The notes under the pieces: generated by a model
Told to the model about the DNA's origin: nothing
Database searches by the model: none
What the model saw: the letters and a program-made list of their open reading frames with translations, nothing else
Made by a program: the position numbers and the translations under genes
Shown: one piece after another, positions 35,746-44,157 of the stretch
Numbering within the stretch: the stretch's first letter is position 1
How the letters are laid out: the number at the start of each line of letters is the position of its first letter
Source of the DNA: Nonlabens marinus S1-08
GTDB taxonomy: Bacteria > Bacteroidota > Bacteroidia > Flavobacteriales > Flavobacteriaceae
Reading direction: 5' to 3'
NCBI RefSeq assembly: GCF_000831385.1
Contig: NZ_AP014548.1
Location: 372,001 to 436,000, forward strand
DNA: 64,000 nucleotides

Positions 35746-36750
35746 TTAATTGGTGACCTGATCCAATCTTGTTGAGGGATCTGATTGTAAATTCCTGCGG
35801 AATATATCTTTTAGAATTTGAGCCACCTGATCGTGTTCTATTAAGAAAGCGTCGTGCCCATGCAAACTTTGAATCTCATGATACCTCACAGGATGTTGAT
35901 CTCGCAATAAATCAAAGGTTTCTCGATCTTCCGCCGCTAGAAAGAATCCATCGCTATCAATGGCGATCATTTCTATTATGGTATCACTTCTTTTTAAGAT
36001 TTTTTCAATGTTGCCTTCAAAGCTGGCAGCTGCGTCTATATTCCACAATAAATGGTTGAGCAATCTATAAGAAGGCAGCGAGAAACGTGCTTCTAAAACT
36101 TTTCCATGATGATCCAGCCATTGGTTTACTTTAAACTCATTGGCCAGTTTCTCGCGTTTGAACTTCTCTTTCAAACCTTGAGGTGCCCTGTAAAAAGTCA
36201 TCGCGTGTTGGCGCGCTGTTTCAATAGGTTTTTCAGAATATTTCAAAATCTGTTCTTGCACATGACAGCAAGCGATAAGCCAGTCGGTAGATTTCCAGTC
36301 TGCAGCGATAGGAATGATGGTTCCAAAAAGCTTTGGTTGAATAGCCAAAAGTTCCCAGAGCAAAGCGCCTCCTATGCTACCACCTATGCCTATATCAATG
36401 TGCTGTATGTTTAAGGTTTGTATCGCTTTCGCGAAAGCGAATGCCACATCACCCAAACACCATTCTTGATAATTATAAATCAAATGATCTGTGATGCCGT
36501 CATACCCATTTCCAGGTATGTCAAACGCCAAAACCGTGACTTGATTGAGATCAATAGTTTCTCCATCGCCAACTAGGGCGCCCCACCAAGATGGGACGTT
36601 AGAGTTACCTGTCAGTGCATGATTAACCAATACGATGGGCGCGCTGTGCAATTCGCGCCCAAAAGTTTGGTAAGAAACCTGAATCGATTGCTTCTTGCCA
36701 GATTGTAAGAGCAGATCTGGAATAGCGATATGGTTCAATTTTTCTGACAT
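35746..36750 (-). CDS. metX: Homoserine O-acetyltransferase (MetX-like alpha/beta hydrolase)
   Basis: 334 aa. Nucleophile elbow GGSIGGALLWE (Ser about 136), with Asp in AIDSDGFF and His in LHGHDAFLIE completing the triad. NHALTGNSNV and WWGALVGDGETID are typical of MetX. It acetylates homoserine for MetY. Directly adjacent to metY (no spacer). A palindrome copy sits at about 104-109 (AFAFAKA) in the helix before the nucleophile strand, where family members have an unconserved amphipathic helix. Confidence 0.9.
   Translation of the reverse strand: MSEKLNHIAIPDLLLQSGKKQSIQVSYQTFGRELHSAPIVLVNHALTGNSNVPSWWGALVGDGETIDLNQVTVLAFDIPGNGYDGITDHLIYNYQEWCLGDVAFAFAKAIQTLNIQHIDIGIGGSIGGALLWELLAIQPKLFGTIIPIAADWKSTDWLIACCHVQEQILKYSEKPIETARQHAMTFYRAPQGLKEKFKREKLANEFKVNQWLDHHGKVLEARFSLPSYRLLNHLLWNIDAAASFEGNIEKILKRSDTIIEMIAIDSDGFFLAAEDRETFDLLRDQHPVRYHEIQSLHGHDAFLIEHDQVAQILKDIFRRNLQSDPSTRLDQVTN
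36423..36440. repeat. Iterated palindrome copy inside metX (18 bp)
   Basis: TCGCTTTCGCGAAAGCGA; read as FAFAKA. Confidence 0.97.
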
Positions 36751-38043
36751 CTATGCCTCTACTGTTGACTTGATTTGTTGGAAGGCATTGACTAGATCTT
36801 GCTTCAAATCGGCAAGATCTTCAAGTCCTACTGACAACCGAATCAAATCTTTAGTCACACCAGTGCTTAATTGGTCTTCATCTTTCAATTGCTGGTGGGT
36901 AGTGCTTGCCGGGTGAATGATTAAGGATTTCGTATCTCCTATGTTTGCTAACAGCGAAAATACTTTGGCACTGTCCACAACTTTCTTAGCATTCTCGTAA
37001 CCACCTTTCACACCAAAGGTAACAATCCCGCTTTGACCCTTAGGCAAATATTCTTTGGCGAGCTCATAATAATCACTGGATTCCAGTCCTGGATAATTTA
37101 CCCAGGCGACATCTGATTGTTCTTTGAGCCATGTAGCTAAGTCTAAGGCATTTTTAGAATGTTGAGCGACGCGCAAATTTAAGGTCTCTAGACCCTGAAT
37201 AATTTGCCATGCATTGAATGGAGAAATGGCTCCTCCTAAATCGCGCAGTCCTTCAATCCGGACTTTTGCAATAAACGCTGCGGCTTCTAGTGCCTCGCTA
37301 TAAACTAAACCGTGGTATCCAGCAGATGGTTCAGTAAATTCTGGAAACTTACCATTGGTCCAGTCAAAAGTTCCTGCATCAATAATGATCCCGCCTAGCG
37401 CAGTGCCGTTACCATTGATGTATTTAGTCAAGGAATGGATCACGATATTCGCACCGTGCTCGATAGGATTGAGCAAGTATGGTGTAGCAACCGTATTGTC
37501 CACAATCAATGGAACTTTAGATGCTTTAGCTTGTTGGCTGATTTTTTTGAGGTCTAGTACATCTAATTTTGGGTTACCTAATGATTCTACAAATATCGCA
37601 CGGGTGTTTTCTTTTGTCGCTTTCGCGAAAGCGTCATCCTCATTAGGGTTCACAAAAGTAGTCGTGATCCCCAAACGTGGAAGTGTCACAGAAAGCAAAT
37701 TGAAAGTGCCTCCATAAAGGGAGTTGCTCGCCACAATGTGATCTCCCGCACGCAACAGCGTTAATAATGTGGTAGAAATAGCACTGGTTCCTGAAGCAGT
37801 GGCCACTGCTGCAATTCCACCTTCTAATGCTGCGAGTCGTTGTTCCAACACATCGACGGTTGGGTTGTTCAAACGGGTGTAAATCCATCCAGGTTCTGCA
37901 AGTGAAAATAGATTTGCCGCGTGATCGCTGTTGTTGAAAACGTAGGCAGTGGATTGATACAATGGAACAGCGCGAGTGCCGCCGTGGGATTTTACATCGT
38001 GTCCTGCGTGTAATGCTTGGGTTGAAAATTGTTGATCTGACAT
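36751..38043 (-). CDS. metY: O-acetylhomoserine sulfhydrylase
   Basis: 430 aa Cys/Met-metabolism PLP enzyme. Joins sulfide to O-acetylhomoserine to give homocysteine. PLP lysine in HSLTKYINGNG (about 208), ATASGTSAI (phosphate binding), YTRLNNPTVDVLEQRLAALEGG (typical start, quoted in part), and C-terminal RLSVGLEDLADL. The length of about 430 fits MetY rather than the shorter MetB/MetC. First gene of metY-metX-hom. A palindrome copy at about 139-143 reads AFAKA. Confidence 0.94.
   Translation of the reverse strand: MSDQQFSTQALHAGHDVKSHGGTRAVPLYQSTAYVFNNSDHAANLFSLAEPGWIYTRLNNPTVDVLEQRLAALEGGIAAVATASGTSAISTTLLTLLRAGDHIVASNSLYGGTFNLLSVTLPRLGITTTFVNPNEDDAFAKATKENTRAIFVESLGNPKLDVLDLKKISQQAKASKVPLIVDNTVATPYLLNPIEHGANIVIHSLTKYINGNGTALGGIIIDAGTFDWTNGKFPEFTEPSAGYHGLVYSEALEAAAFIAKVRIEGLRDLGGAISPFNAWQIIQGLETLNLRVAQHSKNALDLATWLKEQSDVAWVNYPGLESSDYYELAKEYLPKGQSGIVTFGVKGGYENAKKVVDSAKVFSLLANIGDTKSLIIHPASTTHQQLKDEDQLSTGVTKDLIRLSVGLEDLADLKQDLVNAFQQIKSTVEA
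37618..37633. repeat. Iterated palindrome copy inside metY
   Basis: CGCTTTCGCGAAAGCG; read as AFAKA. Confidence 0.97.
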
Positions 38044-38171
38044 TTTTTTCTTATTAAATTAGAAATTGAATTAATGCCCAGAACCAATAGAAATATAGAT
38101 TTACCATTTCGCTATTGCGAAAAGGAAAAATCAAAAAAGAAACTTGTGGTAGTATAACCTACTTACATGTG

Positions 38172-38286
38172 TATCATCTTGTCTCACCAGTTGTGAGCAG
38201 AATTTAGCACCTTCTCCAAATATTTACATAAATGAAGGGTTGCTAAGGAGTCGATGGGTCTGTTCCCTCGTCCTTTCTTGATAATT
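38172..38286 (-). promoter_or_regulatory. SAM-I (S-box) riboswitch upstream of metY-metX-hom
   Basis: Minus strand core AAGAAAGGACGAGGGA, GACCC, TCCTTAGCAACCC, then GAAGGTGCTAAATTCTGC. The closing stem is ATTATC with GATGAT (38173-38178 side). Expected to repress homocysteine synthesis when SAM is high. Confidence 0.88.
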
Positions 38287-38764
38287 TCAGTATGGTTATG
38301 AACGTGAGTGTAAAGATTCAATAATTAAAATGGGTATTCCAAATTTTTAACAGCTTATTTAGTTTTTTCAGTCCGTGTAGAGAGGCTAAAATTGAGAATA
38401 TTCATGATGTAACAACTTGAACAACAATTGTTTTTGTTGATGTACTTCCCAACTAAGATATATCATCCAAGCCTTAAATATTGCCCGGGTACTAGCGATG
38501 ATTTTTGTTGATATGGAAGCTATTTCGCATTTTAGGAAAAAGGTAATAGTTCAACGAGCGTATAGCTCATTTTAAAGAAGAAGCACTCTTCGTTATATAA
38601 TTTAAGAGATACTTGTTTTAAGTGATATAATAGAATCGACGAAAGTTGTCATGAAATGATCGTGTGCGAGCTACATTTTTTAATCTGTGGCTATGATGTC
38701 TTGAATAGCATCTAAAATATCTCGATGAAATACGTCAGAATTTACTTTAAATCTCGCTTTTAAA
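38287..38764. other. Non-coding spacer without recognisable gene
   Basis: About 480 bp between the metY riboswitch and the regulatory motifs of the tail-fibre-like gene. No ORF with coding character was found on either strand. It must contain the metY promoter: a minus-strand TTTG near 38340 and a weak -7 box about 20 bp further on are the best candidates. Confidence 0.5.
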
Positions 38765-38804
38765 CACTTAAACGGTGCTTAAATGTGGAAACACGTTTAA
38801 ATCG
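38765..38804. promoter_or_regulatory. CGTTTAA-type motif pair upstream of the tail-fibre-like gene
   Basis: CACTTAAACG (38765-38774) and CGTTTAAATCG (38794-38804), in inverted orientation. The same word, CGTTTAAGTG, occurs at 41771-41780 ahead of the second surface-protein gene. Confidence 0.35.
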
Positions 38805-38874
38805 CTTGTTTTTTCGCCAAGATACAACTGTGTTCGTTTTACACACGTAAGTATAATACAACTCAAATACCAAA

Positions 38875-40110
38875 ATGAAAAGAATTATACTTTCTTCCGT
38901 GTTTCTTCTATCAACGTTTCTTAGCCTTTCTCAAGTAGGAATAGGAACTAACAGTCCCAGCAGTGCCTCTTTATTAGATATACAAGCGGCATCAGGTGAC
39001 AAAGGGATTATGATCCCTAGAGTCAATATCGTTAACCTTTCTAATCAAGCCCCAATTGTAGGCGCTATTGAGGAAAGTTTACTTGTTTTTAATCTTAATG
39101 ATGCAACAGGAAAGGGTTTCTACTATTGGTCTGGAAGCAAATGGGAAAAATTGACAACCCCTAATGATACCCCAACGACTTCTATGGAGGCTGGAGATGC
39201 GTGGTCTCTTTCAGGAAATTCTGGAACCACACCAGGGGGTGGTACAAATAACTATTTAGGAACATCTGACAATACAGACCTTTCAATCGCTACAAATAAA
39301 ATCGAGCATATCAGAGTAAAGGCAAATGGTAATGTGGGAATAGGCGCTGGAGCGACCAACCCAGGAAATGCTCTTGTGATAAAGACGAATACAAACTTTG
39401 ATGGGTTATCACTTGATTTTTTAAATTATGATCTAAATATGATTCAATCTGGCGACATCTTTTTTATGCAAAACACCCAGGCCACTGGGTCGATAAATTT
39501 AGCGTTCGGGAATAGCAGCCGTCTATCATTTGATACCAATGCGATGCTCCCTGCCGTGGACGCGCCTAATAATATCACGACAAATAATGGAACTTATGAC
39601 CTAGGTAGATTTGATCGCCATTTTAGAAGAATGTATACTAAAGGCGTGCATTCCAACGATAACGATGCTAACGGTGGCTTGAGAATCAATATTGGTTCTA
39701 ATGGCGGCTCACTAGCTGATTATCATTTTACAAACTTTTCATTTTTTGCTGTAGAAAATAATCGTGATTTAGGTAGAAATGACAAGCCATGGAGAACCCT
39801 TTACTATCAAAACGCTCAAGTAGTAAGCGACCGTAGAAAGAAAGAGAATATTGCGCCGCTTTCTCATGGGTTAGATAAAATCCTTTCACTCAAGACTTAC
39901 TCTTACAACTATAAGAATGACAGTGAAAGTAAAGAACGATATGGCTTTATTGCGCAAGATCTTCAAACAGATCTTCCAGCAGTAGTTGAGGAGGCTCCAG
40001 ATGAAATGAAATCTTTATCCGTTGACTATACTGCGATTATTCCAATCCTAGTCAATGCGATTAAAGAGCAACAAGTGCAGATCGATGCCTTGAAAAAACA
40101 GCTCCAATAG
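38875..40110 (+). CDS. Secreted tail-fibre/endosialidase-chaperone (peptidase S74) domain protein
   Basis: 411 aa. Signal peptide MKRIILSSVFLLSTFLSLSQ, then VGIGTNSPSSASLLDIQ, an N-terminal motif shared with the protein at 41990. Middle of low-complexity, beta-rich repeats. The C-terminal about 100 residues are an intramolecular chaperone of the S74 type: SDRRKKENIAPL, YGFIAQDLQ, SVDYTAIIPILVNAIKEQQ, ending in a coiled coil. In phage tail fibres this domain trimerises the fibre and cleaves itself off. In flavobacteria such proteins are probably cell-surface fibres. No phage genes are nearby. Confidence 0.82.
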   Translation: MKRIILSSVFLLSTFLSLSQVGIGTNSPSSASLLDIQAASGDKGIMIPRVNIVNLSNQAPIVGAIEESLLVFNLNDATGKGFYYWSGSKWEKLTTPNDTPTTSMEAGDAWSLSGNSGTTPGGGTNNYLGTSDNTDLSIATNKIEHIRVKANGNVGIGAGATNPGNALVIKTNTNFDGLSLDFLNYDLNMIQSGDIFFMQNTQATGSINLAFGNSSRLSFDTNAMLPAVDAPNNITTNNGTYDLGRFDRHFRRMYTKGVHSNDNDANGGLRINIGSNGGSLADYHFTNFSFFAVENNRDLGRNDKPWRTLYYQNAQVVSDRRKKENIAPLSHGLDKILSLKTYSYNYKNDSESKERYGFIAQDLQTDLPAVVEEAPDEMKSLSVDYTAIIPILVNAIKEQQVQIDALKKQLQ

Positions 40111-40181
40111 GTTCATCATCAAAACAGATGGTTCACATGATAAAATCTATCTCTCAATTACTTCAATGCAGGCATAATATG

Positions 40182-40189
40182 TATCTTTG
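40182..40189 (+). promoter_or_regulatory. -7 element of the metK promoter
   Basis: TATCTTTG fits TAnnTTTG exactly and lies 11 bp before the SAM-II-like aptamer begins, so a transcript from here would begin with the riboswitch. Confidence 0.55.
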
Positions 40190-40199
40190 AATGGAATAA

Positions 40200-40263
40200 G
40201 AGGATTGATTTGACTGCTTGCAACCTCGTTCTATCTCGGTAGAACACAAATGCTAAATCAGGA
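40200..40263 (+). promoter_or_regulatory. SAM-II-like riboswitch upstream of metK
   Basis: P1 GAGG (40200-40203) pairs with CCTC (40224-40227). The loop TGATTTGACTGCTTGCAA matches the SAM-II loop pattern (UGAUUUAACCG..UUGCAA). The 3' part ACAAATGCTAAATCAGGAG matches the AAAU..GCUAAA..AGG segment, with CTG/CAG able to form the pseudoknot. Unlike short SAM-II examples, a 6-bp hairpin (GTTCTA/TAGAAC, 40228-40245) is inserted after P1. Confidence 0.65.
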
Positions 40264-40334
40264 GTATTTGACCGCGCACAGTCCTTCTTCCTTCTTACGA
40301 TTTTTAATTTACTGCGAGAGCGCTTTATGGAGTT

Positions 40335-40350
40335 CGCTTTCGCGAAAGCG
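40335..40350. repeat. Iterated palindrome copy upstream of metK
   Basis: CGCTTTCGCGAAAGCG, 10 bp before the metK ATG, between a GGAG (40329-40332) and the start codon. Confidence 0.97.
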
Positions 40351-40360
40351 CAATAATCAT

Positions 40361-41617
40361 ATGCCCTATTTATTTACATCAGAATCTGTGAGTGAAGGTC
40401 ACCCAGATAAAGTAGCCGACCAAATAAGCGATGCCTTGCTAGATAATTTTCTAGCTTTTGATCCTGAATCTAAAGTTGCCTGTGAAACCCTTGTTACTAC
40501 TGGGCAAGTAGTTCTTGCAGGTGAGGTTAAATCAGATACCTATCTAGACGTTCAAACCATTGCTAGAGATATCATCAATGAGATAGGTTATACTAAAGGA
40601 GAATATCAATTTTCTGGAGATTCTTGTGGTGTGATCTCTTTGATACATGAACAGTCGCAAGATATCAATCAAGGGGTGGATCGCGATAGCAAAGAAGAAC
40701 AAGGTGCTGGTGATCAAGGAATGATGTTCGGTTATGCAACTGATGAGACAGATAACTACATGCCACTGGCTTTAGATATTTCGCATAAGGTCTTGATTGA
40801 GCTGGCAAAGCTGCGACGTGAAAATAAAGACATCACCTATTTGCGGCCAGATGCTAAGTCCCAGGTCACTATCGAGTATAGTGATGACAATGTACCGCAG
40901 CGTATTGACGCGATCGTTATTTCTACACAACACGATCCTTTTAATGAAGACGATGATACAATGTTATCACAAATCAAAAAGGACTTAATTGAAATTTTGA
41001 TTCCTAGGGTACAAAAGCAACTTCCTGCTTATGCGCAGAAATTGTTCAACGACAAAATTAAATATCACATCAATCCAACTGGGAAGTTTGTGATAGGTGG
41101 ACCACACGGTGATACTGGGCTGACCGGACGCAAAATCATTGTGGATACCTATGGTGGTAAAGGAGCCCATGGGGGTGGAGCATTTTCTGGAAAGGATCCG
41201 TCCAAGGTGGATCGCAGCGCTGCCTATGCTGCGAGACATGTAGCTAAAAATCTAGTCGCAGCTGGACTGGCTACCGAAGTTCTTGTACAAGTATCCTATG
41301 CGATAGGAGTGGTGGAACCTACTTCCATATATGTGGACACTTACGGCACCTCCAAAGTTGACCTAACAGATGGAGAAATTGCCAAAAAAGTTGCCAAACT
41401 TTTCGATATGCGTCCAGCGGCTATAGAGTCCCGACTAAAATTACGCAACCCTATTTATAGAGATACCGCTGCTTACGGCCACATGGGTCGGGAACCTAAA
41501 ATAATGACAAAGGTTTTTGAATCTCCATACAACGGTAAAATCACAAGAGAAGTAGAGTTATTTACATGGGAGAAATTGGATTATGTAGACCAGGTAAAAG
41601 AGACTTTCGGTTTATAA
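40361..41617 (+). CDS. metK: S-adenosylmethionine synthetase
   Basis: 418 aa from ATG 40361 ([17 protein letters not shown], the universal N-terminus). A longer in-frame ATG at 40250 lies in the riboswitch and translates the palindrome (SLSRKR), so I reject it. Makes SAM from methionine and ATP. Motifs: [55 protein letters not shown]. Length is normal for Bacteroidota. A strong terminator follows. Probably regulated by the SAM-II-like leader, whose Shine-Dalgarno-like GGAG is about 100 nt from the start. Confidence 0.96.
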   Translation: MPYLFTSESVSEGHPDKVADQISDALLDNFLAFDPESKVACETLVTTGQVVLAGEVKSDTYLDVQTIARDIINEIGYTKGEYQFSGDSCGVISLIHEQSQDINQGVDRDSKEEQGAGDQGMMFGYATDETDNYMPLALDISHKVLIELAKLRRENKDITYLRPDAKSQVTIEYSDDNVPQRIDAIVISTQHDPFNEDDDTMLSQIKKDLIEILIPRVQKQLPAYAQKLFNDKIKYHINPTGKFVIGGPHGDTGLTGRKIIVDTYGGKGAHGGGAFSGKDPSKVDRSAAYAARHVAKNLVAAGLATEVLVQVSYAIGVVEPTSIYVDTYGTSKVDLTDGEIAKKVAKLFDMRPAAIESRLKLRNPIYRDTAAYGHMGREPKIMTKVFESPYNGKITREVELFTWEKLDYVDQVKETFGL

Positions 41618-41633
41618 TTCCCAAGGTTTTTTA

Positions 41634-41665
41634 AAAAAAGCCCAAGCGATCGCTTGGGCTTTTTA
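41634..41665 (+). terminator. Intrinsic terminator after metK
   Basis: AAGCCCAAGCGATCGCTTGGGCTT (stem only described in part: CCCAAGCG/CGCTTGGG) flanked by A7 and T5. Works on both strands. Confidence 0.93.
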
Positions 41666-41750
41666 CATTCTATATGCTTCGGGAATACTTTTTGCAGGGT
41701 AAGAAAACACACTTTAGTTCATGTTTAAAATTAACAATAATTCGTTTATA

Positions 41751-41780
41751 CGTTTAAAGTGATTTTTAATCGTTTAAGTG
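41751..41780. promoter_or_regulatory. CGTTTAA-type motif pair upstream of the second surface-protein gene
   Basis: CGTTTAAAGTG (41751-41761) and CGTTTAAGTG (41771-41780), 20 bp apart, same orientation. Related to the pair at 38765-38804. Confidence 0.35.
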
Positions 41781-41956
41781 AGTTAGTTTAATGTTAAAAT
41801 ATCAAAAATGGAAGTGTGTGATTCCTCCCTATCATTTGTTACAAACATCTGTTTTTCAGTTGTTTGATTCCTTTTAAACAGATGCTAGTTTACTTTATAA
41901 AGTGGTATTTGTTAATTTATATTGGTGTTATTTTTTATAAACGTGTCTTTGGTCGG

Positions 41957-41964
41957 TATATTTG
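41957..41964 (+). promoter_or_regulatory. -7 element of the 41990 gene
   Basis: TATATTTG, exact TAnnTTTG match, 25 bp before the ATG at 41990. It supports that start over an upstream in-frame ATG at 41864. Confidence 0.55.
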
Positions 41965-41989
41965 GTGCTTTAACTTACTTTATCCCCTT

Positions 41990-43429
41990 ATGAAGACATT
42001 TTACTCTACTCTCCTATTGCTATTCAGTTTTAGCTTTGCATTCTCTCAAGTGGGAATTAACACAGCTCAACCAGATCCTTCCGCAGCTCTTGATATAAAA
42101 TCTGAGAATTCAGGTGTTCTCATACCTAGAATGACTCAAGCGCAAATAGATGCCATTGTCAACCCTGCATCTGGGTTATTGACGTATAACACAGACCTAA
42201 GTCAATTTAGCTATTTTGATGGTCAATGGAACACTGTTGAGTCGAATAAGCAAACTAGAGATAATCATGTCATCGTGAAAAGCCAGGCTGACTTTCCAGT
42301 TCCTGTTGCAGGTGTTATTACGTTAGATACAAACACAAGTTATCAATTGAATGGCACTATCTATATGACCAATAGTCTGGACATGAATAACGCCACGATC
42401 TATGGACAATTTACACAGCGTGATGCCCTAGTGATGACCACCACTACTCCATTATTTAAAGGAGCAACTGGAGGCACGCTAAGAAATATTGCCATTGCAG
42501 GTTCGCCTGGTATATCTACAAAAGTATTCGAATTAGCTTCCAATCCTGCCGGTACAAATGGCCCTCAAAACTTAGCATTTCAAACTATAATTATAAATGG
42601 AGCAGCATCCGTAGGTACTATAAGTGGCTATGGACTCATATTTTTTGATATTGCACAGTTCTTGAACAACGTTGACGGGATTACTTTCAGCAATACAGGT
42701 GTAGTCCTTCTCAATGCAATGGGTTGGGATGGATCCAACACTGGAACTTTCGAGACTTTCACCGGAACTTTTCAGTTGATCGAACAACAAAGTGGATTCA
42801 TGAATGTAACCGGTTCAAATATGGGTGTGGACATAATGGGAGTGAATGACATCACAGGTAGCGCAGTAATTGAAGGTGTGGTGTTTTATGGAGGAGGTAA
42901 CTATATTGATGGAAACTCTCCATATACTGGGTATAACTTTACAAATGATTGGAGTGTCGATTGTCCTGGACTTGTAGCTGAAACAGATGAAAGAGCCACT
43001 GGAAACATATACATGACTGGATCAACACCAATTAATATTACAAATAATAACGCCGCAAAACTTTCCGTAACAACCACTGCTGCTCGATTATTCCGTACCA
43101 GAGATCAAAATACGAGTGGAACGACTTTCAGTAATAGAATTTATTACGATGGAATGGAGGCTAAAATTATGACTACTCAAGTTGCTCTAGCCTATACCGC
43201 TACTGGCGGGAGCCAATTTCAATTCTCCCTATATAAGAATGGAACAACATTAGTACCAGGGACGACTACAATCGCAAATACATTGACGACTAATCAAAAT
43301 CAATCAGTGTCCATATTAGGAACGGTAGATATGAACCCTGGTGATTACATTGAGGTATTCTGCAGAAAGACTTCTACAGGCAACGAGCAATTCCTTACTA
43401 CCTCTTACAATCTTATTTTAAGCAATTAA
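41990..43429 (+). CDS. Secreted surface protein with VGINT N-terminal motif, unknown function
   Basis: 479 aa from the ATG at 41990, which begins a clean signal peptide (MKTFYSTLLLLFSFSFAFSQ). The longer frame from 41864 would place 42 residues, including a promoter-like box, before it. After cleavage comes VGINTAQPDPSAALDIKSEN and GVLIPRMTQAQIDAI, as in the S74 protein upstream and many flavobacterial surface proteins. The rest is Gly/Thr/Asn-rich and beta-rich with no catalytic motif and no S74 domain. Probably an extracellular beta-helix-like adhesin or fibre. Confidence 0.72.
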   Translation: MKTFYSTLLLLFSFSFAFSQVGINTAQPDPSAALDIKSENSGVLIPRMTQAQIDAIVNPASGLLTYNTDLSQFSYFDGQWNTVESNKQTRDNHVIVKSQADFPVPVAGVITLDTNTSYQLNGTIYMTNSLDMNNATIYGQFTQRDALVMTTTTPLFKGATGGTLRNIAIAGSPGISTKVFELASNPAGTNGPQNLAFQTIIINGAASVGTISGYGLIFFDIAQFLNNVDGITFSNTGVVLLNAMGWDGSNTGTFETFTGTFQLIEQQSGFMNVTGSNMGVDIMGVNDITGSAVIEGVVFYGGGNYIDGNSPYTGYNFTNDWSVDCPGLVAETDERATGNIYMTGSTPINITNNNAAKLSVTTTAARLFRTRDQNTSGTTFSNRIYYDGMEAKIMTTQVALAYTATGGSQFQFSLYKNGTTLVPGTTTIANTLTTNQNQSVSILGTVDMNPGDYIEVFCRKTSTGNEQFLTTSYNLILSN

Positions 43430-43448
43430 CTTAATGCCTCTACCCTAG

Positions 43449-43485
43449 AAAAGATCTCAACTAATCCCCTGGTTGAGATCTTTTT
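43449..43485. terminator. Bidirectional terminator between convergent genes
   Basis: AAAGATCTCAAC / GTTGAGATCTTT stem with A-run before and T5 after. Serves the plus-strand surface gene and probably the minus-strand arsenosugar cluster. Confidence 0.9.
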
Positions 43486-43503
43486 ATTTATAACCCTTCC
43501 AAG

Positions 43504-43671
43504 TTATTTACGTATCTGTCTTAACGCAAACCATACCGCCATCAAAAACAAAAACAGATACCAAATGTAACTACGATCCTGTTCACCAGTAGCCATGAGG
43601 TATAGCACATAACCACTACCAACACAGCTTGTGTACAGTAAAATTTGCCAAAACCATTTAGGGATTTCCAT
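43504..43671 (-). CDS. Small 55-aa membrane protein
   Basis: ATG at 43669-43671, TAA at 43504-43506. Sequence starts MEIPKWFWQILLYTSCVG and has a second hydrophobic stretch, YIWYLFLFLMAVWFAL, ending RQIRK. This predicts two membrane segments with a short polar turn (GEQDRS). It lies 9 bp after the rhodanese stop, so it is the last gene of that unit. Too short for routine gene finders. No family recognised. Confidence 0.65.
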   Translation of the reverse strand: MEIPKWFWQILLYTSCVGSGYVLYLMATGEQDRSYIWYLFLFLMAVWFALRQIRK

Positions 43672-43680
43672 ACTGACTCT

Positions 43681-44157
43681 TTAATAAACTTTAATTCCTG
43701 ACTTGAGATATTTCGCCCAGGTCTTTGAATAGGTGTGCACTTTCTCTGTAGGTTTTTCCTTATTGTCGAGCACTTCAAAACCTGCATTTTTCCAGGCAAA
43801 AATACTACCATATAAATTTTTTACCTCAGTATAGCCGGCCTCCTGTAATTGTTCCCCATAATCTTCACTGCGTACGCCTACACTGCAATAAACTACAATC
43901 TTAGCATCTGTCGCAACCTTTTTTGATAATTGCCAGTTCTCACCTACCCAAATTGCATTGGGCAAGTGACTCACTTCAAACTCCTCCTTTTTACGGGTAT
44001 CAAGCACCGTATAGTCGGAATAATTCATGGCCAATTCCTCTACACTTATGTAGGGGACCGTATGACTATTATACTTTTTAAGTAAACTGTCTATAGATTG
44101 CGCTTTCGCGAAAGCGGAACACATGACAGTAAACAAAGCAATCATTATTAATCTCAT
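43681..44157 (-). CDS. Exported rhodanese-like protein
   Basis: 158 aa. Signal peptide MRLIMIALFTVMCSAFAKAQ, whose AFAKA end is encoded by a palindrome copy. One rhodanese domain: VLDTRKKEEFEVSHLPNAIWVG and active-site loop VVYCSVGVRSED with the catalytic Cys (about 92). Likely handles sulfur or similar thiophilic groups in the periplasm. Its start overlaps the phosphoesterase stop by 4 bp. Membership of the arsenosugar cluster suggests a role linked to arsenic or thiol chemistry, but that is inference. Confidence 0.87.
   Translation of the reverse strand: MRLIMIALFTVMCSAFAKAQSIDSLLKKYNSHTVPYISVEELAMNYSDYTVLDTRKKEEFEVSHLPNAIWVGENWQLSKKVATDAKIVVYCSVGVRSEDYGEQLQEAGYTEVKNLYGSIFAWKNAGFEVLDNKEKPTEKVHTYSKTWAKYLKSGIKVY
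44101..44116. repeat. Iterated palindrome copy in the rhodanese signal peptide
   Basis: CGCTTTCGCGAAAGCG; read as AFAKA at the signal-peptidase site. Confidence 0.97.

Noticed and set aside
38101..38120. Another palindrome copy (TTTCGCTATTGCGAAAAG)
   Set aside because: Only the outer TTTCGC/GCGAAA agree; the centre differs, so it is counted as at most a relic.
40250..40360. N-terminal extension of MetK
   Set aside because: It overlaps the riboswitch and the palindrome; MetK starts at [10 protein letters not shown].
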